A stretch of DNA of 36,548 nt, from positions 1 to 36,548 of the forward strand of contig DAOUEW010000088.1 of NCBI GenBank assembly GCA_034430275.1, written 5' to 3'. Below the pieces are notes generated by a model, which was not told the origin of the DNA, did not search any database, and saw only the letters and a list, made by a program, of their open reading frames with translations. This document shows positions 1 to 12,506 of this stretch, in pieces. The position numbers and the translations under genes were made by a program. The first letter of the stretch is position 1; every line of letters begins with the position of its first letter. The stretch is from JAUVXJ01 sp034430275. GTDB taxonomy: Bacteria; Chloroflexota; Anaerolineae; UBA7937; B3-Chlor.

Positions 1-136
1 CCGATGGCCCCATCACCGATACGAACTCGCCCCTTTTGATGGTCATGCTCACACCATCCAGGGCCCTGATCTCCTCGCCGTCTCCGTAGATCTTGGTGAG
101 ATCGTGGGTCTCAACAATCAGGTCGTTTCCAGTCAT
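1..136 (-). CDS. ABC transporter ATP-binding protein, LolD/MacB type (N-terminal fragment)
   Basis: Only the first 45 codons lie in the window and the gene runs off the left edge. The protein starts MTGNDLIVETHDLTKIYG and continues through RALDGVSMTIKRGEFVSV to MGPS. This is the usual start of an ABC nucleotide-binding domain: the aromatic A-loop Tyr in KIYG, then the strand leading into the Walker A loop, cut just before GxGKS. The start-proximal 'xLTKIYGxGxxxxxALxGVS' pattern is typical of LolD/MacB ATPases that energise FtsX-type permeases. It is the fourth gene of a minus-strand operon with the permease, fusion protein and lipoprotein, 20 bp after the lipoprotein stop, so it is the probable ATPase partner of that permease. 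The ATG start is clear. The family is secure; the exact substrate is unknown. Confidence 0.9.
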   Translation of the reverse strand, partial: MTGNDLIVETHDLTKIYGDGEEIRALDGVSMTIKRGEFVSVMGPS

Positions 137-156
137 TGCTTGCCTCTCTTGCCGCG

Positions 157-1293
157 CTACGTGGTCCAGGAGATGACCCTTTCGTGCACCCCAGCATAGC
201 TGATCTTCAACGTCTGAGTCACGTCCATCAGGATCTGCCTCTGATCGCTGCCATCGGCGTTCATCACGTAAAACGCCCATTCACCGCCGCGATCGGAGAG
301 GAAGACTATCTGGGTGCCGTCGGGACTCCAGGCTGGCGACACGTTGTTCGGGCGCGTCTCCAGCAAGGGTGAACTGCCGGTCAAGGGCCAGCGGCCAACG
401 CCATCGGCGCCCGTGAGGTAGATCTCCCAGTGATCGTGCTGCCAATGCATGAAGGCGATACGACCCCCATCCGGAGACATCACCGGGAAGTAGTCGTGCA
501 CGTTGTCGGTGAAGGGTTCGTTGTTGGCCCCTTGCGCCTCGCTGATTCTCAGTCCTTGCTCGCCGTCGTACACCAGTCGCGTCCCGTCACTAGTCCAGGT
601 GGGCGAGAAGGAGAGGTTGTCGCAGTAGGGTTCACGAAGAGAGCCATCGGCCACATTGATCACGCCCAAATGCCACTCCGTCTGTTGGTAACCCCGCTCG
701 ATGTAGTACCAGCCGAAGCCCTGGATCCAGATCCTCCAGGCCTCGTGCCGTCCCTCCGTAGTGAAGAAGAAGGCGATCTGGCTCTCGTCCGGCGACCAGA
801 CGGGGCCACGCGCCACACTGGAACTGAACAGCAAGCGCTCGTTGCTCCCGTCAGCGTCGATGGCATAGATCCCCCAAGGCTCGGTCCAGCGGGCAAAGGT
901 TACCTGAGTGCCGTCAGGAGACCAACTGGGATCCATCCCCCGCGTGAGACGCACCAGTCCTGTACCATCGGCGTTCACCACGTAGACGTCACCATCGCTC
1001 GCCGACTGGAACACAAACCGCCCCTGGAGCCCTGGCGTGGGCGTCGGAGTCGGCGGCAGCGGGCGCGGTGTCGTCGCCGTCGGCGTGGGAGGCTGCGGCG
1101 TGGCCGTGGGTGTCGGAGGCACGGTTGTGGCCGTAGGCGTGTCGGTCGCCATCGGTGTAGGCACAGCCGCAGTGGCCGTCACGGTCGGCGTGCTGCTAGG
1201 TTCAGCCTGCTCGACGGCCTGCGGGCTTGCTAATGCGCCGCATCCAGTCAAGAAGAGGACGAGCACGGCTAAGACGAGTGTCTTCCCCCTCAT
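157..1293 (-). CDS. Lipoprotein with TolB-like beta-propeller
   Basis: 378 aa. The N-terminus is a lipoprotein signal: a hydrophobic core followed by the lipobox LTGC, with Cys18 as the expected lipidation site. A Pro/Thr-rich linker (about residues 30-88, built of TPT and PTPTPT runs) leads to a propeller with repeated 'SPDGTxIxF' and 'WSPDxSQIAF' blades (WSPDGTQVTF, WSPDESQIAF, MSPDGGRIAF, WSPDGTQIVF), the PD40/WD40-like signature of TolB and DPP6-type propellers. Seven-bladed TolB proteins are binding scaffolds, so this is probably a surface-exposed binding or sensing protein. The ATG directly follows the TAG of the HlyD-like gene with no spacer, which implies translational coupling. Lying between a membrane fusion protein gene and the ATPase gene, it is probably a functional accessory of that transporter (inference). 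Substrate unknown. Confidence 0.88.
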   Translation of the reverse strand: MRGKTLVLAVLVLFLTGCGALASPQAVEQAEPSSTPTVTATAAVPTPMATDTPTATTVPPTPTATPQPPTPTATTPRPLPPTPTPTPGLQGRFVFQSASDGDVYVVNADGTGLVRLTRGMDPSWSPDGTQVTFARWTEPWGIYAIDADGSNERLLFSSSVARGPVWSPDESQIAFFFTTEGRHEAWRIWIQGFGWYYIERGYQQTEWHLGVINVADGSLREPYCDNLSFSPTWTSDGTRLVYDGEQGLRISEAQGANNEPFTDNVHDYFPVMSPDGGRIAFMHWQHDHWEIYLTGADGVGRWPLTGSSPLLETRPNNVSPAWSPDGTQIVFLSDRGGEWAFYVMNADGSDQRQILMDVTQTLKISYAGVHERVISWTT

Positions 1294-2442
1294 CTACTGT
1301 CCCCCCACGAAGATATCGACGAAAGCAGTCATGCCCCAGCGTAAGTCTGGGTCCTGGTTCTCCATCTCGATGGTCACTTCGTAATTCGTGCCTCCCTGCT
1401 CCAGGCTAGCCATGGGCGCAATCTGTGCGAGGACACCCTTGATACTCTTTCCCGGCAGCGCCTCGAAGGTGAGGTCCACGTTCTGTCCCACATCCAGGAG
1501 ATACAAGTCCACTTCGTTCAGATCGGTCGTCTGTATCTCGAACTCGCTCACGTCCCCCATGACGACAACCGCCATGCCAGCACTCACCATCTCCCCGGTC
1601 CTCACCAGCACGGCGCCAATGGTCCCATCGAAAGGCGCCGTCAGGCCCGCATCGTCCAGTGCCGAGACGGCATGAGACAAGGCCACCTGCGCTTCTGTTA
1701 CGTGCGCCTGCGCCACCGTCACGTCCTCCGGACGAGATCCAGAGTCGAGAAGTGACAACGATGCGCGCGCTCGGTCCACTTCAGCCTGCGCCGCCGCGAT
1801 GTCTTCCACCGAGGCTCCTCGCACCAGTGCCTCGTAGTTGGCCTTGGCAATCTCGTATTCCATGGTCGCCTCCTGGAGCGCCAGGGCCTGCGGCATCTCC
1901 CGGATCTCCTCCATCCAGGCGACCTCATCGTAGGCCGCCTGGGCCTGCTGCAAAGCAAGAGCTGCGGTCTCCATGGCTCCTCTGGCAGCCGTTATCTCCT
2001 CCCTGCTGGCTCCCGACCGAAGCTTCTCCAACTGGGCCTGTGCCGCTGCCAGACTGGCCTGTGCCATAGCCAGCTCGCCAGGCCTCGCGGGAGCCTCGAC
2101 CTGGGCCAGCGTCGCCTGAGCCGTGGCCAGTCCGGCCTCGGCTTGAGCGACTAAGTCTTCGAGGTCACTACCGTCCAACTGAACGAGCAATTGCCCTTCC
2201 TGGACCTGATCTCCCTCCGTCACCAAGACCTCTTTCACCACCCCGCCTGTGCGCAAGCTGAGAGTGGCCCATCGCGACGGAACCACAATCCCTGTGGCAG
2301 CCACCACTTGGATCACCTGCTCCTCAGGCTCCTCCGACATCTCGGGCTCGGGTTGAGGAGCCAGGTAACTGTTGTAGAACCAGGCACCGCCGCCTAGCAC
2401 GATAGCTGCCATCACTAGCCCAATGACGATCTTCTTCACCAT
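1294..2442 (-). CDS. HlyD/AcrA-family membrane fusion protein
   Basis: 382 aa from the ATG at 2442. A GTG codon lies directly upstream, but GGAGGT sits only 1 nt from it, so the ATG (4 nt from GGAGGT) is the better start. One N-terminal membrane segment (about residues 4-25) is followed by an acidic Pro/Glu stretch, then the first half of a biotinyl-lipoyl-like domain (GGVVKEVLVTEGDQVQEGQLL), a long Ala/Gln-rich coiled coil with three related blocks (GASREEI, GASVEDI, GSRPEDV), the returning lipoyl half (LTAPFDGTIGAVLVRTGEMV) and a beta-barrel. This is the standard order in MacA/HlyD adaptor proteins. In a monoderm-like Chloroflexota cell such a protein would not bridge to an outer membrane but would act as an extracytoplasmic cap on the permease. 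Second gene of the operon, 43 bp after the permease. Confidence 0.9.
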   Translation of the reverse strand: MVKKIVIGLVMAAIVLGGGAWFYNSYLAPQPEPEMSEEPEEQVIQVVAATGIVVPSRWATLSLRTGGVVKEVLVTEGDQVQEGQLLVQLDGSDLEDLVAQAEAGLATAQATLAQVEAPARPGELAMAQASLAAAQAQLEKLRSGASREEITAARGAMETAALALQQAQAAYDEVAWMEEIREMPQALALQEATMEYEIAKANYEALVRGASVEDIAAAQAEVDRARASLSLLDSGSRPEDVTVAQAHVTEAQVALSHAVSALDDAGLTAPFDGTIGAVLVRTGEMVSAGMAVVVMGDVSEFEIQTTDLNEVDLYLLDVGQNVDLTFEALPGKSIKGVLAQIAPMASLEQGGTNYEVTIEMENQDPDLRWGMTAFVDIFVGGQ

Positions 2443-2485
2443 CACGACCTCCGTAATCTCCAGCGCTCCTTCGGTTCGCTGGGCC

Positions 2486-4705
2486 TTACTCGTACCTCAG
2501 CGCCTCCAAAGGATCCAGACGCGAAGCCCACCACGCGGGATACACGCCCGCAATACTCCCCAGGACCAAGGCCAGGACCAGGGCGCGCACCAGAAGCTCG
2601 CCCGGGTAGACTGGCACCAGCATGGCAAGCAAGCGTGGGAACAGGCTCCCCAGGCCCATCCCCAGCAGAATTCCCACCACGCCTCCCACGGCGCTCAACA
2701 CCAGGGACTCCTTCATCACCATCAGCAGAACCCGGACCTTGCGCCAGCCAAGAGCCCTCAGAACGCCTATCTCCCTCGTTCTCTCGAACACGGACATGAA
2801 CACCGTGTTCATCATCCCTATGCCGCCCACCAGCACGGCCAGAAAAGATATGGCCCCGATCATAGCATCCATGGCCCGGAAATCCGGTAAGCTTTCGGAA
2901 AACTCCGATGTCTTGGAGACGGAGACCTCAGGAAACAGCTCCTCGAGTACTTCTAGGACGCTGTCCACTTGCCTGGGGTCCCTCAGTGCTATACCCAGAA
3001 AACCCACTTTGTGGGGTGCACCGAAGAGCGCCTGGGCTTCCCGCAACGAGATGACCATAGCGCTGTCTTCGAAGGCGACCCCCGTCTCGCAGAGGCCAAC
3101 CACGCGGAATCGACTTCCAAGCACATTGACCGACTCGCCTACGCCCACCCCCATGGCGTTGGCAGCCGTGCGACCCAGCAGCGCCTGCCGTGTGCCGCTC
3201 AGCGGCTCGCCTTCCACTATGCGGAAATGCCTGATCGCATCCGTATTCGGCTGGTAGCCCTGCACGAACAGGAGGGGCATGTTCTCGCCGGAGGAGAACC
3301 CGAACACAATCCCGGACACGCTCTTTACCTCTGGCAAGGCAGCTATGCGCTTGGCCACCCTCTCATCTATGGCGCTGAACTGCATGTCCGAGATACCGGC
3401 CTGGACGGCCATGAGATCGACGCCCCCGCCGCGGCCGATGGAGTTAAACTGCTCGCCAAACCCCTTCGCTAGCCCACTCAGGGCCACCACGGAGGCGACG
3501 GCGATGCCTATGCCCAGGACGGTCAGCACGCTCCGCGTCCGGCGGCGAACCAGGTTGCGTACGATCATCCCTCCTGGCCACCGCCTCGTGGTCTCTCCTC
3601 CCAGCTCGGCGTCATACTGCATCGCCAGCAGCGGATCCAGTTGTGATGCTCGCCAGGCCGGATAGAGCCCACCTATGCCCCCCAGTCCCAGCGCTACCAA
3701 GAAGGCCTGGACAAAGAGGCTGAGGGAGAACTTACCCTGCATCAGCCCTGCCGTCGCTGGGATCTTGCCAAAGATCATCACGATAGCGATTCCAAGCGCA
3801 GAACCTACCACTCCTCCCATCAGGCTCAGGCCGACGGACTCCGTAAGGATCATGCGCAACACCCTGCTCTTCCGCCAGCCCAACGCGCGCAGGAGCCCTA
3901 TCTCCCGCGTGCGCTCGAAGATGGACATGAGCACGGTGTTCATCATCCCTACGCCGCCGATGAGTACCGCCAGAATGGAGATGCCCCAGGCAAAGGCGCT
4001 GATCATCTCCATCATCGTCTCCTCGGTCGCCTGGTCCCCAGACTTCGTGATGTGGAGATCCGCGAAACGCCGCTCTATCCTCTCTCGAACCTCGTCTGCA
4101 TCCGCCAGTTCCTTGAGTTGAACCTGGAACACGTTGACTTGCTGCGGTCTCTTCAGCATCGCCTGGGCATCATCCAGGGTGATGACGCCCCCTCCCTCCT
4201 CGAGGGCCTCGCCCGTTTCGTAGATGCCCACGATGCGATAGGCGCTATCATACATCCTGATGCTGTCGCCGACTCCCCTGTTGAGGACATCGGACGCCAT
4301 CTTCCCGATGATGACCTCGTGCCTCGATCTGGAGGTAAGCCCTTCCCCCTCCACTATCTTGAAATGCTCGATGGCAAACCCCTCGGGTTCATGCCCGAAG
4401 ATCAGCAGGTAGGGAATCTGGTCGGTGGTCGCTTCATTGTAGATCATACCTGCAACGGCCTTGACCCCTGCCACTTTCAGCAGTTGTTCGCCAAGGCCCT
4501 GATCAATGACACTGGTCGACGGGTCCAGCGCCTCGGCCTGCGCCACCGTCAGGTCAACTCCGGCCCCGGACCACAGAGCCGCATACCCCCCTATCAGTCC
4601 GTCGGCCACGGCCACCAGAGAAACGATGGCCGCCACGCCCAAGCTCACACCCACCAGAGTCAGGATCGTACGCGTCTTTCTTCGCCACAGATTCCTAAAC
4701 ACCAT
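2486..4705 (-). CDS. Double MacB/FtsX-type ABC permease (two modules in one chain)
   Basis: 739 aa. Two complete MacB-like permease modules are joined head to tail. Module 1 spans about residues 1-365 and module 2 about 380-739. Each begins with a basic 'RNLxRRxTRxxLTxxG' segment and TM1, then a MacB periplasmic-core-like domain with 'HFxIVEGExL', then the TM2-4 block with the near-identical motif 'GMMNTVxMSxFERTREIG' (about residues 253-270 in module 1, repeated in module 2), and ends 'YPAWxASxLDPLxAxxY'. FtsX-family permeases with one module normally work as dimers, so this chain may supply both halves from one gene. First gene of the operon, with a strong promoter at 4748-4776. Predicted to work with the HlyD-like protein and the truncated ATPase for export or envelope remodelling; substrate not deducible. 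Confidence 0.9.
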   Translation of the reverse strand: MVFRNLWRRKTRTILTLVGVSLGVAAIVSLVAVADGLIGGYAALWSGAGVDLTVAQAEALDPSTSVIDQGLGEQLLKVAGVKAVAGMIYNEATTDQIPYLLIFGHEPEGFAIEHFKIVEGEGLTSRSRHEVIIGKMASDVLNRGVGDSIRMYDSAYRIVGIYETGEALEEGGGVITLDDAQAMLKRPQQVNVFQVQLKELADADEVRERIERRFADLHITKSGDQATEETMMEMISAFAWGISILAVLIGGVGMMNTVLMSIFERTREIGLLRALGWRKSRVLRMILTESVGLSLMGGVVGSALGIAIVMIFGKIPATAGLMQGKFSLSLFVQAFLVALGLGGIGGLYPAWRASQLDPLLAMQYDAELGGETTRRWPGGMIVRNLVRRRTRSVLTVLGIGIAVASVVALSGLAKGFGEQFNSIGRGGGVDLMAVQAGISDMQFSAIDERVAKRIAALPEVKSVSGIVFGFSSGENMPLLFVQGYQPNTDAIRHFRIVEGEPLSGTRQALLGRTAANAMGVGVGESVNVLGSRFRVVGLCETGVAFEDSAMVISLREAQALFGAPHKVGFLGIALRDPRQVDSVLEVLEELFPEVSVSKTSEFSESLPDFRAMDAMIGAISFLAVLVGGIGMMNTVFMSVFERTREIGVLRALGWRKVRVLLMVMKESLVLSAVGGVVGILLGMGLGSLFPRLLAMLVPVYPGELLVRALVLALVLGSIAGVYPAWWASRLDPLEALRYE

Positions 4706-4747
4706 CTTGCTGAGCCTCTAGTTGCAACTGCTTCCCATTAGCATCTT

Positions 4748-4776
4748 AATATAGCATCTAATCGTCGCGTTGTCAA
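4748..4776 (-). promoter_or_regulatory. Sigma70-type promoter of the permease operon
   Basis: On the minus strand, TTGACA (4776-4771), exactly 17 bp, then TATATT (4753-4748). It lies 43 bp upstream of the permease ATG, with nothing else between. Confidence 0.75.
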
Positions 4777-4944
4777 CCTGTGATCAGACGTGCCTTCGTC
4801 GCCTCAGCGGTCTGTCTCCGCCCGCAGCGTCGCGCCCCTGCTTGGTCTGGCTCCTTCCATACTACCAGTTGCTCGAATGCCTGTCTCAATCCCGTCCTCA
4901 ACCACGTCCAACGACCCACCAACGCCTGACGTTGGGCCGAGACA

Positions 4945-4974
4945 CAGAAAAATGGAGAGGCCGATAGCCTCTCC
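4945..4974 (-). terminator. Intrinsic terminator of the ATPase/winged-helix gene
   Basis: The minus-strand transcript reads GGAGAGGC, a 5-nt loop TATCG, GCCTCTCC, then ATTTTTC. This is an 8-bp perfect GC-rich stem followed by a U tract, 27 nt beyond the stop of the 459-aa gene. It separates that gene from the permease promoter downstream. Confidence 0.85.
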
Positions 4975-5000
4975 TTGGGTTCCGATCGGGAAGATTGGCT

Positions 5001-6380
5001 CTATTCCGGAATCTGTAGCCGGTACCCCTCCCCGGGAACTGTAACCACGTAACTGGGTTCCCTCCAATCGGGCTCCACCTTCTGGCGCACCCGCTTCACC
5101 AACTCGTAGATGGCACCGGGAGTGACCCCTTCGCCCACGCCCCAAATCTGCTGCGCGATCTCGTCATACGTGCAGACCGCTCCCTCCCGCTGATAGAGAA
5201 GCCTCACCAGTCGCCGCTGGGGTTCGCTCAGCTTGAGTGTGATCTCCTGGTCATCCGACCATATCTGCCCCGTTTCCAGATCACAGCGCACCCCGCTGCT
5301 CTCCTCCCCACGACGGCGCGCCAACTCGGCTCGCAAGAACGCCCCAAAGACCGGGCTGAACACGACGGGAGCGCTGTCCTCGCCCGTCCCTAGCAAACCC
5401 TTGGTCTCCAGGGACCGCCGTTTGCCCTCGTCCAGCGCCGCTTCCCCACTTCCCAACAGGGCCAGCAGTCCCTCCTGCTCGTCCCCCTCCAACTCGTCCC
5501 ACAACCGCTGGCACTCCTTCTGAATGGGTTCAAGCGCCACCAGCTCGCGCGCCGCTGCCCCGACATCCGTCGGCGGATTCGCGCCACCATTCCGCAGAAC
5601 GCTGAAGATCCCTTCCAGGAGCCCGGGGTGCCCCCCTGATAGCTCGACGGTCAGCGCGGCGTGTCTGCTGTCCTCGAGCTGTCCTTGCGTTCTGGCGAGG
5701 TGAGCGACAACGCTCTCACTATCGACCGGTGACAGAGGACGAAGCACGAGAGTGTGGAGATGGAACAGCTCTCTGAACTCGTAGGTTTCCGCGTCTGAGC
5801 GCAGCCGCTCGAGCCGTCGTGACGTCCCTGTGACGTAACACAGCATGTCGCCCAGCGCATCTCGCAAGGCTCTAAGTTGCCGGAAAGGCCAGGGAGGCAG
5901 CGCGGAGAAGACATCGTCGAACTCATCGAGAATCATCACCAGTCGGGCCTGGCCCCACCGGTCCAGCTCGCGCATGCTGGCCGCAAACAGAGAGCGAACA
6001 GATATGTCCGTAGTGGTGAGAAGCATCTCCTGGTGTATGGCTCGCAGCATGCCCACAGTAGCTGCGGGCGCATCCGAGTCTTCGAGCTCATCCACGATGC
6101 GCCGTAGCAACACTTCGTAGAGAGCCTGCTCGCTGTCACCTGCCTCCAGGCAGTCCACGAACACAGCGACGAAGATCGGCGGTCCGTTGGCGGCACAAAC
6201 ACGGCGGACTTCGTCCGCTGTCAGGGACTTGAGCAAGAGTGACTTGCCCATGTTGCTGGGGGCGACCACCGAGCAACACTGCCCCTGGCTCGTGCAGGCC
6301 ATGAGGTAGCGCAACTCGCGCTCCCGTACGGGCGCCTTGGGGAAGGCAGCCCTGCTCAGGTCCACGCTACTCTCAACCAC
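5001..6380 (-). CDS. AAA/STAND-like ATPase fused to an OmpR-type winged helix
   Basis: 459 aa, GTG start (no better ATG nearby; weak GGGAG upstream). Residues about 15-260 form an ORC/STAND-like ATPase: Walker A APSNMGKSLL (about 40-49, K46, S47) and Walker B LVMILDEFDD (about 147-156). A Thr-Gly-Thr-Ser-Arg stretch after the following strand could be a sensor region. A helical middle part leads to a C-terminal Trans_reg_C winged helix (about 362-459) with ARR/LVRLLYQREG, YDEIAQQIW and the typical end VVTVPGEGYRL. It has no receiver domain, so it is probably an ATP-switched transcription factor in which nucleotide or effector binding to the ATPase controls DNA binding (inference from related fusions). 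Monocistronic, with its own promoter and terminator. A 10-bp palindrome overlaps its -35 box, so autoregulation is possible. Confidence 0.88.
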   Translation of the reverse strand: MVESSVDLSRAAFPKAPVRERELRYLMACTSQGQCCSVVAPSNMGKSLLLKSLTADEVRRVCAANGPPIFVAVFVDCLEAGDSEQALYEVLLRRIVDELEDSDAPAATVGMLRAIHQEMLLTTTDISVRSLFAASMRELDRWGQARLVMILDEFDDVFSALPPWPFRQLRALRDALGDMLCYVTGTSRRLERLRSDAETYEFRELFHLHTLVLRPLSPVDSESVVAHLARTQGQLEDSRHAALTVELSGGHPGLLEGIFSVLRNGGANPPTDVGAAARELVALEPIQKECQRLWDELEGDEQEGLLALLGSGEAALDEGKRRSLETKGLLGTGEDSAPVVFSPVFGAFLRAELARRRGEESSGVRCDLETGQIWSDDQEITLKLSEPQRRLVRLLYQREGAVCTYDEIAQQIWGVGEGVTPGAIYELVKRVRQKVEPDWREPSYVVTVPGEGYRLQIPE

Positions 6381-6525
6381 AGCCTAGTCCTGCTCCCGCG
6401 GCCGACCTTTGCCTCAGGCAGCACCAGGTCGACCAGTCTGTCCTGGACGATCCCCCTCACCTCGCGAAACGCAAGGTCCTATCGAGCGGATCTCACGACA
6501 TGCCGCACTCAGAAACCGCACCAAC

Positions 6526-6554
6526 AGCCTAGCACAGACATCGACAATTGTCAA
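6526..6554 (-). promoter_or_regulatory. Promoter of the ATPase/winged-helix gene with overlapping palindrome
   Basis: Minus strand: TTGACA (6554-6549), 17 bp, TAGGCT (6531-6526). The perfect palindrome GACAATTGTC (6543-6552) overlaps the -35 box and could be an operator. The leader before the GTG is about 140 nt. Confidence 0.6.
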
Positions 6555-6815
6555 GGCTCGCGCGGTGCCGCCGGTCCGACCTTCCTTCGCCTGACCCGTC
6601 TAGGCGCACGCAGCCTCGAACCTCGTTGGGGTCGGTCAGGCACCGCTGCCGCCACCCACGCAACGCCACAGGGGCTGGTCGCTCTGTGGCTCTAGGATGG
6701 GCGCGGACTGTCCGGGCCCTGCAAACACCGGATCATAGAGGTCAGGGGAAAGGCTACCACGAGGGGCACTATGGAGGACAGCTAGCGCTATCGCAGAGTC
6801 CAGGAAAGAAAAGAT
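6555..6815. other. Spacer between 5S rRNA and the regulator promoter
   Basis: No convincing coding potential on either strand. Just after the 5S 3' end the minus strand reads ATCTTTTCTTTCC; with 5S helix I in front of it this could serve as the end of the rRNA transcript. Nothing else recognised. Confidence 0.5.
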
Positions 6816-6935
6816 CCCCAGGCGACGACCTACTCTCCCACACCGCTACCAGTGCAGTACCATCGGCGCTGGAGGGCTTAACTACCAGGTTCGGCATGGA
6901 GCTGGGTGTTTCCCCTCCGCTAACGTCACCTGAGG
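6816..6935 (-). rRNA. rrf: 5S ribosomal RNA
   Basis: Exactly 120 nt when both ends are set by helix I: 5' CCUCAGGU (ending at 6935) pairs with 3' GCCUGGGG (6823-6816). Conserved 5S blocks are readable, including the CCGAACNxGGNAG-like region and the CCGAUGGUACUGC-like loop. Last gene of the rRNA operon, about 105 nt after the 23S end. Confidence 0.95.
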
Positions 6936-7039
6936 AACATTCACTAGTGAGTTTGGAGTACCAGCCTTCCTCGAAGGTGAAGACTAGCACCCTAAAGACT
7001 GAACAGTATGCTCGAGCAACTCCGACAGATCAAAGTGCA

Positions 7040-10018
<2,979 letters not shown>

Positions 10019-10051
10019 CAACGTGATGCGGAGAAATTGAAGATTTTCCCT

Positions 10052-10078
10052 TCTTGCTATTCAGTTGTTAAGGTGCTG
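10052..10078 (-). promoter_or_regulatory. boxA-like antitermination site in the 16S-23S spacer
   Basis: The minus strand carries GCACCTTAACAACTGA (10076-10061), the same 16 nt as in the 16S leader and similar to the E. coli boxA TGCTCTTTAACA. The neighbouring CTGAATAG also pairs (with one G-U) with CTGTTCAG in the 23S trailer near 7000, giving a weak pre-23S processing stem. Placement of boxA in both leader and spacer matches known rRNA operons. Confidence 0.6.
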
Positions 10079-10192
10079 CTTGCTGCGGGCGGGCTGCTCG
10101 CCCTTCCCGCTCGGCGGCTCGACCACCGAGCTTCGCCACCCATCTCTCGATGCGCTGCGCACCTCGATCGTCCATCCGCCTGAGACAAAACG

Positions 10193-10211
10193 ACCCGGCC
10201 TATCGCCGGGT
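10193..10211 (-). terminator. Terminator-like hairpin inside the rRNA spacer
   Basis: In the rRNA transcript: ACCCGGC, 5-nt loop, GCCGGGT, then CGTTTTGTC. A perfect 7-bp stem with a short U tract lies between tRNA-Ala and the 23S gene. It may be an RNA-processing element or a weak terminator that antitermination must override. Confidence 0.35.
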
Positions 10212-10315
10212 TCGATGTCGATCCCTTGCTGACGATAACGCCTTCACGTACTATTCGGTTCTCGTGTTCCCCTTTTTTCCCAAGCCTTGCTGCGCTCCTT
10301 GTTGCCTCGCTCAGG

Positions 10316-10388
10316 TGGAGATGACGGGACTCGAACCCGTGACTTCTGCCTTGCAAAGGCAGCGCTCTCCCAGCTGAGCTACATCCCC
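10316..10388 (-). tRNA. tRNA-Ala (anticodon TGC)
   Basis: 73 nt without CCA. Acceptor GGGGATG pairs with CATCTCC (one G-U), the D arm is AGCTCAGCTGGGAGAGC, the anticodon loop is CTTTGCAAG, and the T arm has GGTTCGAGTCC. The genome reads CCT after the discriminator A, so the full CCA is not encoded. Spacer tRNA of the rRNA operon. Confidence 0.97.
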
Positions 10389-10417
10389 AGGTTGGTCGAC
10401 GCTTCCCTGCACTTCAA

Positions 10418-10491
10418 TGGGCCTTTCAGGATTCGAACCTGAGACCTTTCCCTTATCAGAGGAACGCTCTAACCAGCTGAGCTAAAGGCCC
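10418..10491 (-). tRNA. tRNA-Ile (anticodon GAT)
   Basis: 74 nt. Acceptor GGGCCTT pairs with AAGGCCC, D arm AGCTCAGCTGGTTAGAGC, anticodon loop CTGATAA, T arm GGTTCGAATCC. CCA is not encoded. First spacer tRNA after 16S, in the usual Ile-Ala order. Confidence 0.97.
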
Positions 10492-10500
10492 AGGGACCTC

Positions 10501-10522
10501 AACAACTGAAGAGTGATAGGAA
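10501..10522 (-). ncRNA. Trailer half of the pre-16S processing stem
   Basis: These 22 nt are the exact inverted copy of 12246-12267. In the transcript the two segments bracket the 16S rRNA and can form a perfect 22-bp helix, the expected RNase III processing stalk. Confidence 0.8.
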
Positions 10523-10619
10523 ATCCATACTTCGAGCCGGACGCCTCCATACCGCATAGAGGCGATTTTCCGGTTGGAGCTCGAGTGCAAGCCCGCAGGC
10601 CTGCCCTCAAATCTCCCTT

Positions 10620-12187
<1,568 letters not shown>

Positions 12188-12245
12188 GTTTTATGTGGTC
12201 GAAACCACATTCGATCTGACGTTGACCCAAAACTTCCGCGCGACC

Positions 12246-12274
12246 TTCCTATCACTCTTCAGTTGTTAAGGTGC
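12246..12274 (-). promoter_or_regulatory. 16S leader: boxA-like site and processing-stem half
   Basis: The minus strand reads GCACCTTAACAACTGA (boxA-like, 12274-12259) running into AAGAGTGATAGGAA. The 22 nt 12267-12246 are perfectly complementary in RNA to the trailer at 10501-10522. One leader segment therefore serves both antitermination and pre-16S processing. Confidence 0.75.
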
Positions 12275-12289
12275 CCTTTAGCAGGCTAC

Positions 12290-12318
12290 AGTGTAGCACA
12301 AAAGCGCCCACTTGTCAA
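12290..12318 (-). promoter_or_regulatory. rRNA promoter P2
   Basis: Minus strand: TTGACA (12318-12313), 17 bp, TACACT (12295-12290). Transcription would start near 12283, about 95 nt upstream of mature 16S and just ahead of the boxA-like site. Confidence 0.8.
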
Positions 12319-12477
12319 ATTGACTGCGACCCATCAAAAAACCGCCGCCGCGAATGTTCACGTCGGCTGGGACAAAAAGCTGTTGTCATCTGCAATGTGC
12401 GTCTTGCCTTCTGCCCCCTTCACTTGTTGGATCTTTTCGCCACAGGCGAACTAGATCTGCTACTTTCAACTAGCTCC

Positions 12478-12506
12478 ATTCTAGCACATATCTCCCAGAT
12501 TGTCAA
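12478..12506 (-). promoter_or_regulatory. rRNA promoter P1
   Basis: Minus strand: TTGACA (12506-12501), 17 bp, TAGAAT (12483-12478). It lies 188 bp upstream of P2 and forms a tandem pair, as is common for rRNA operons. Confidence 0.7.

Noticed and set aside
430..1233. Long plus-strand open frames opposite the lipoprotein and permease genes
   Set aside because: They are shadows of GC-rich minus-strand genes, with Arg/Pro-rich translations and no binding sites.
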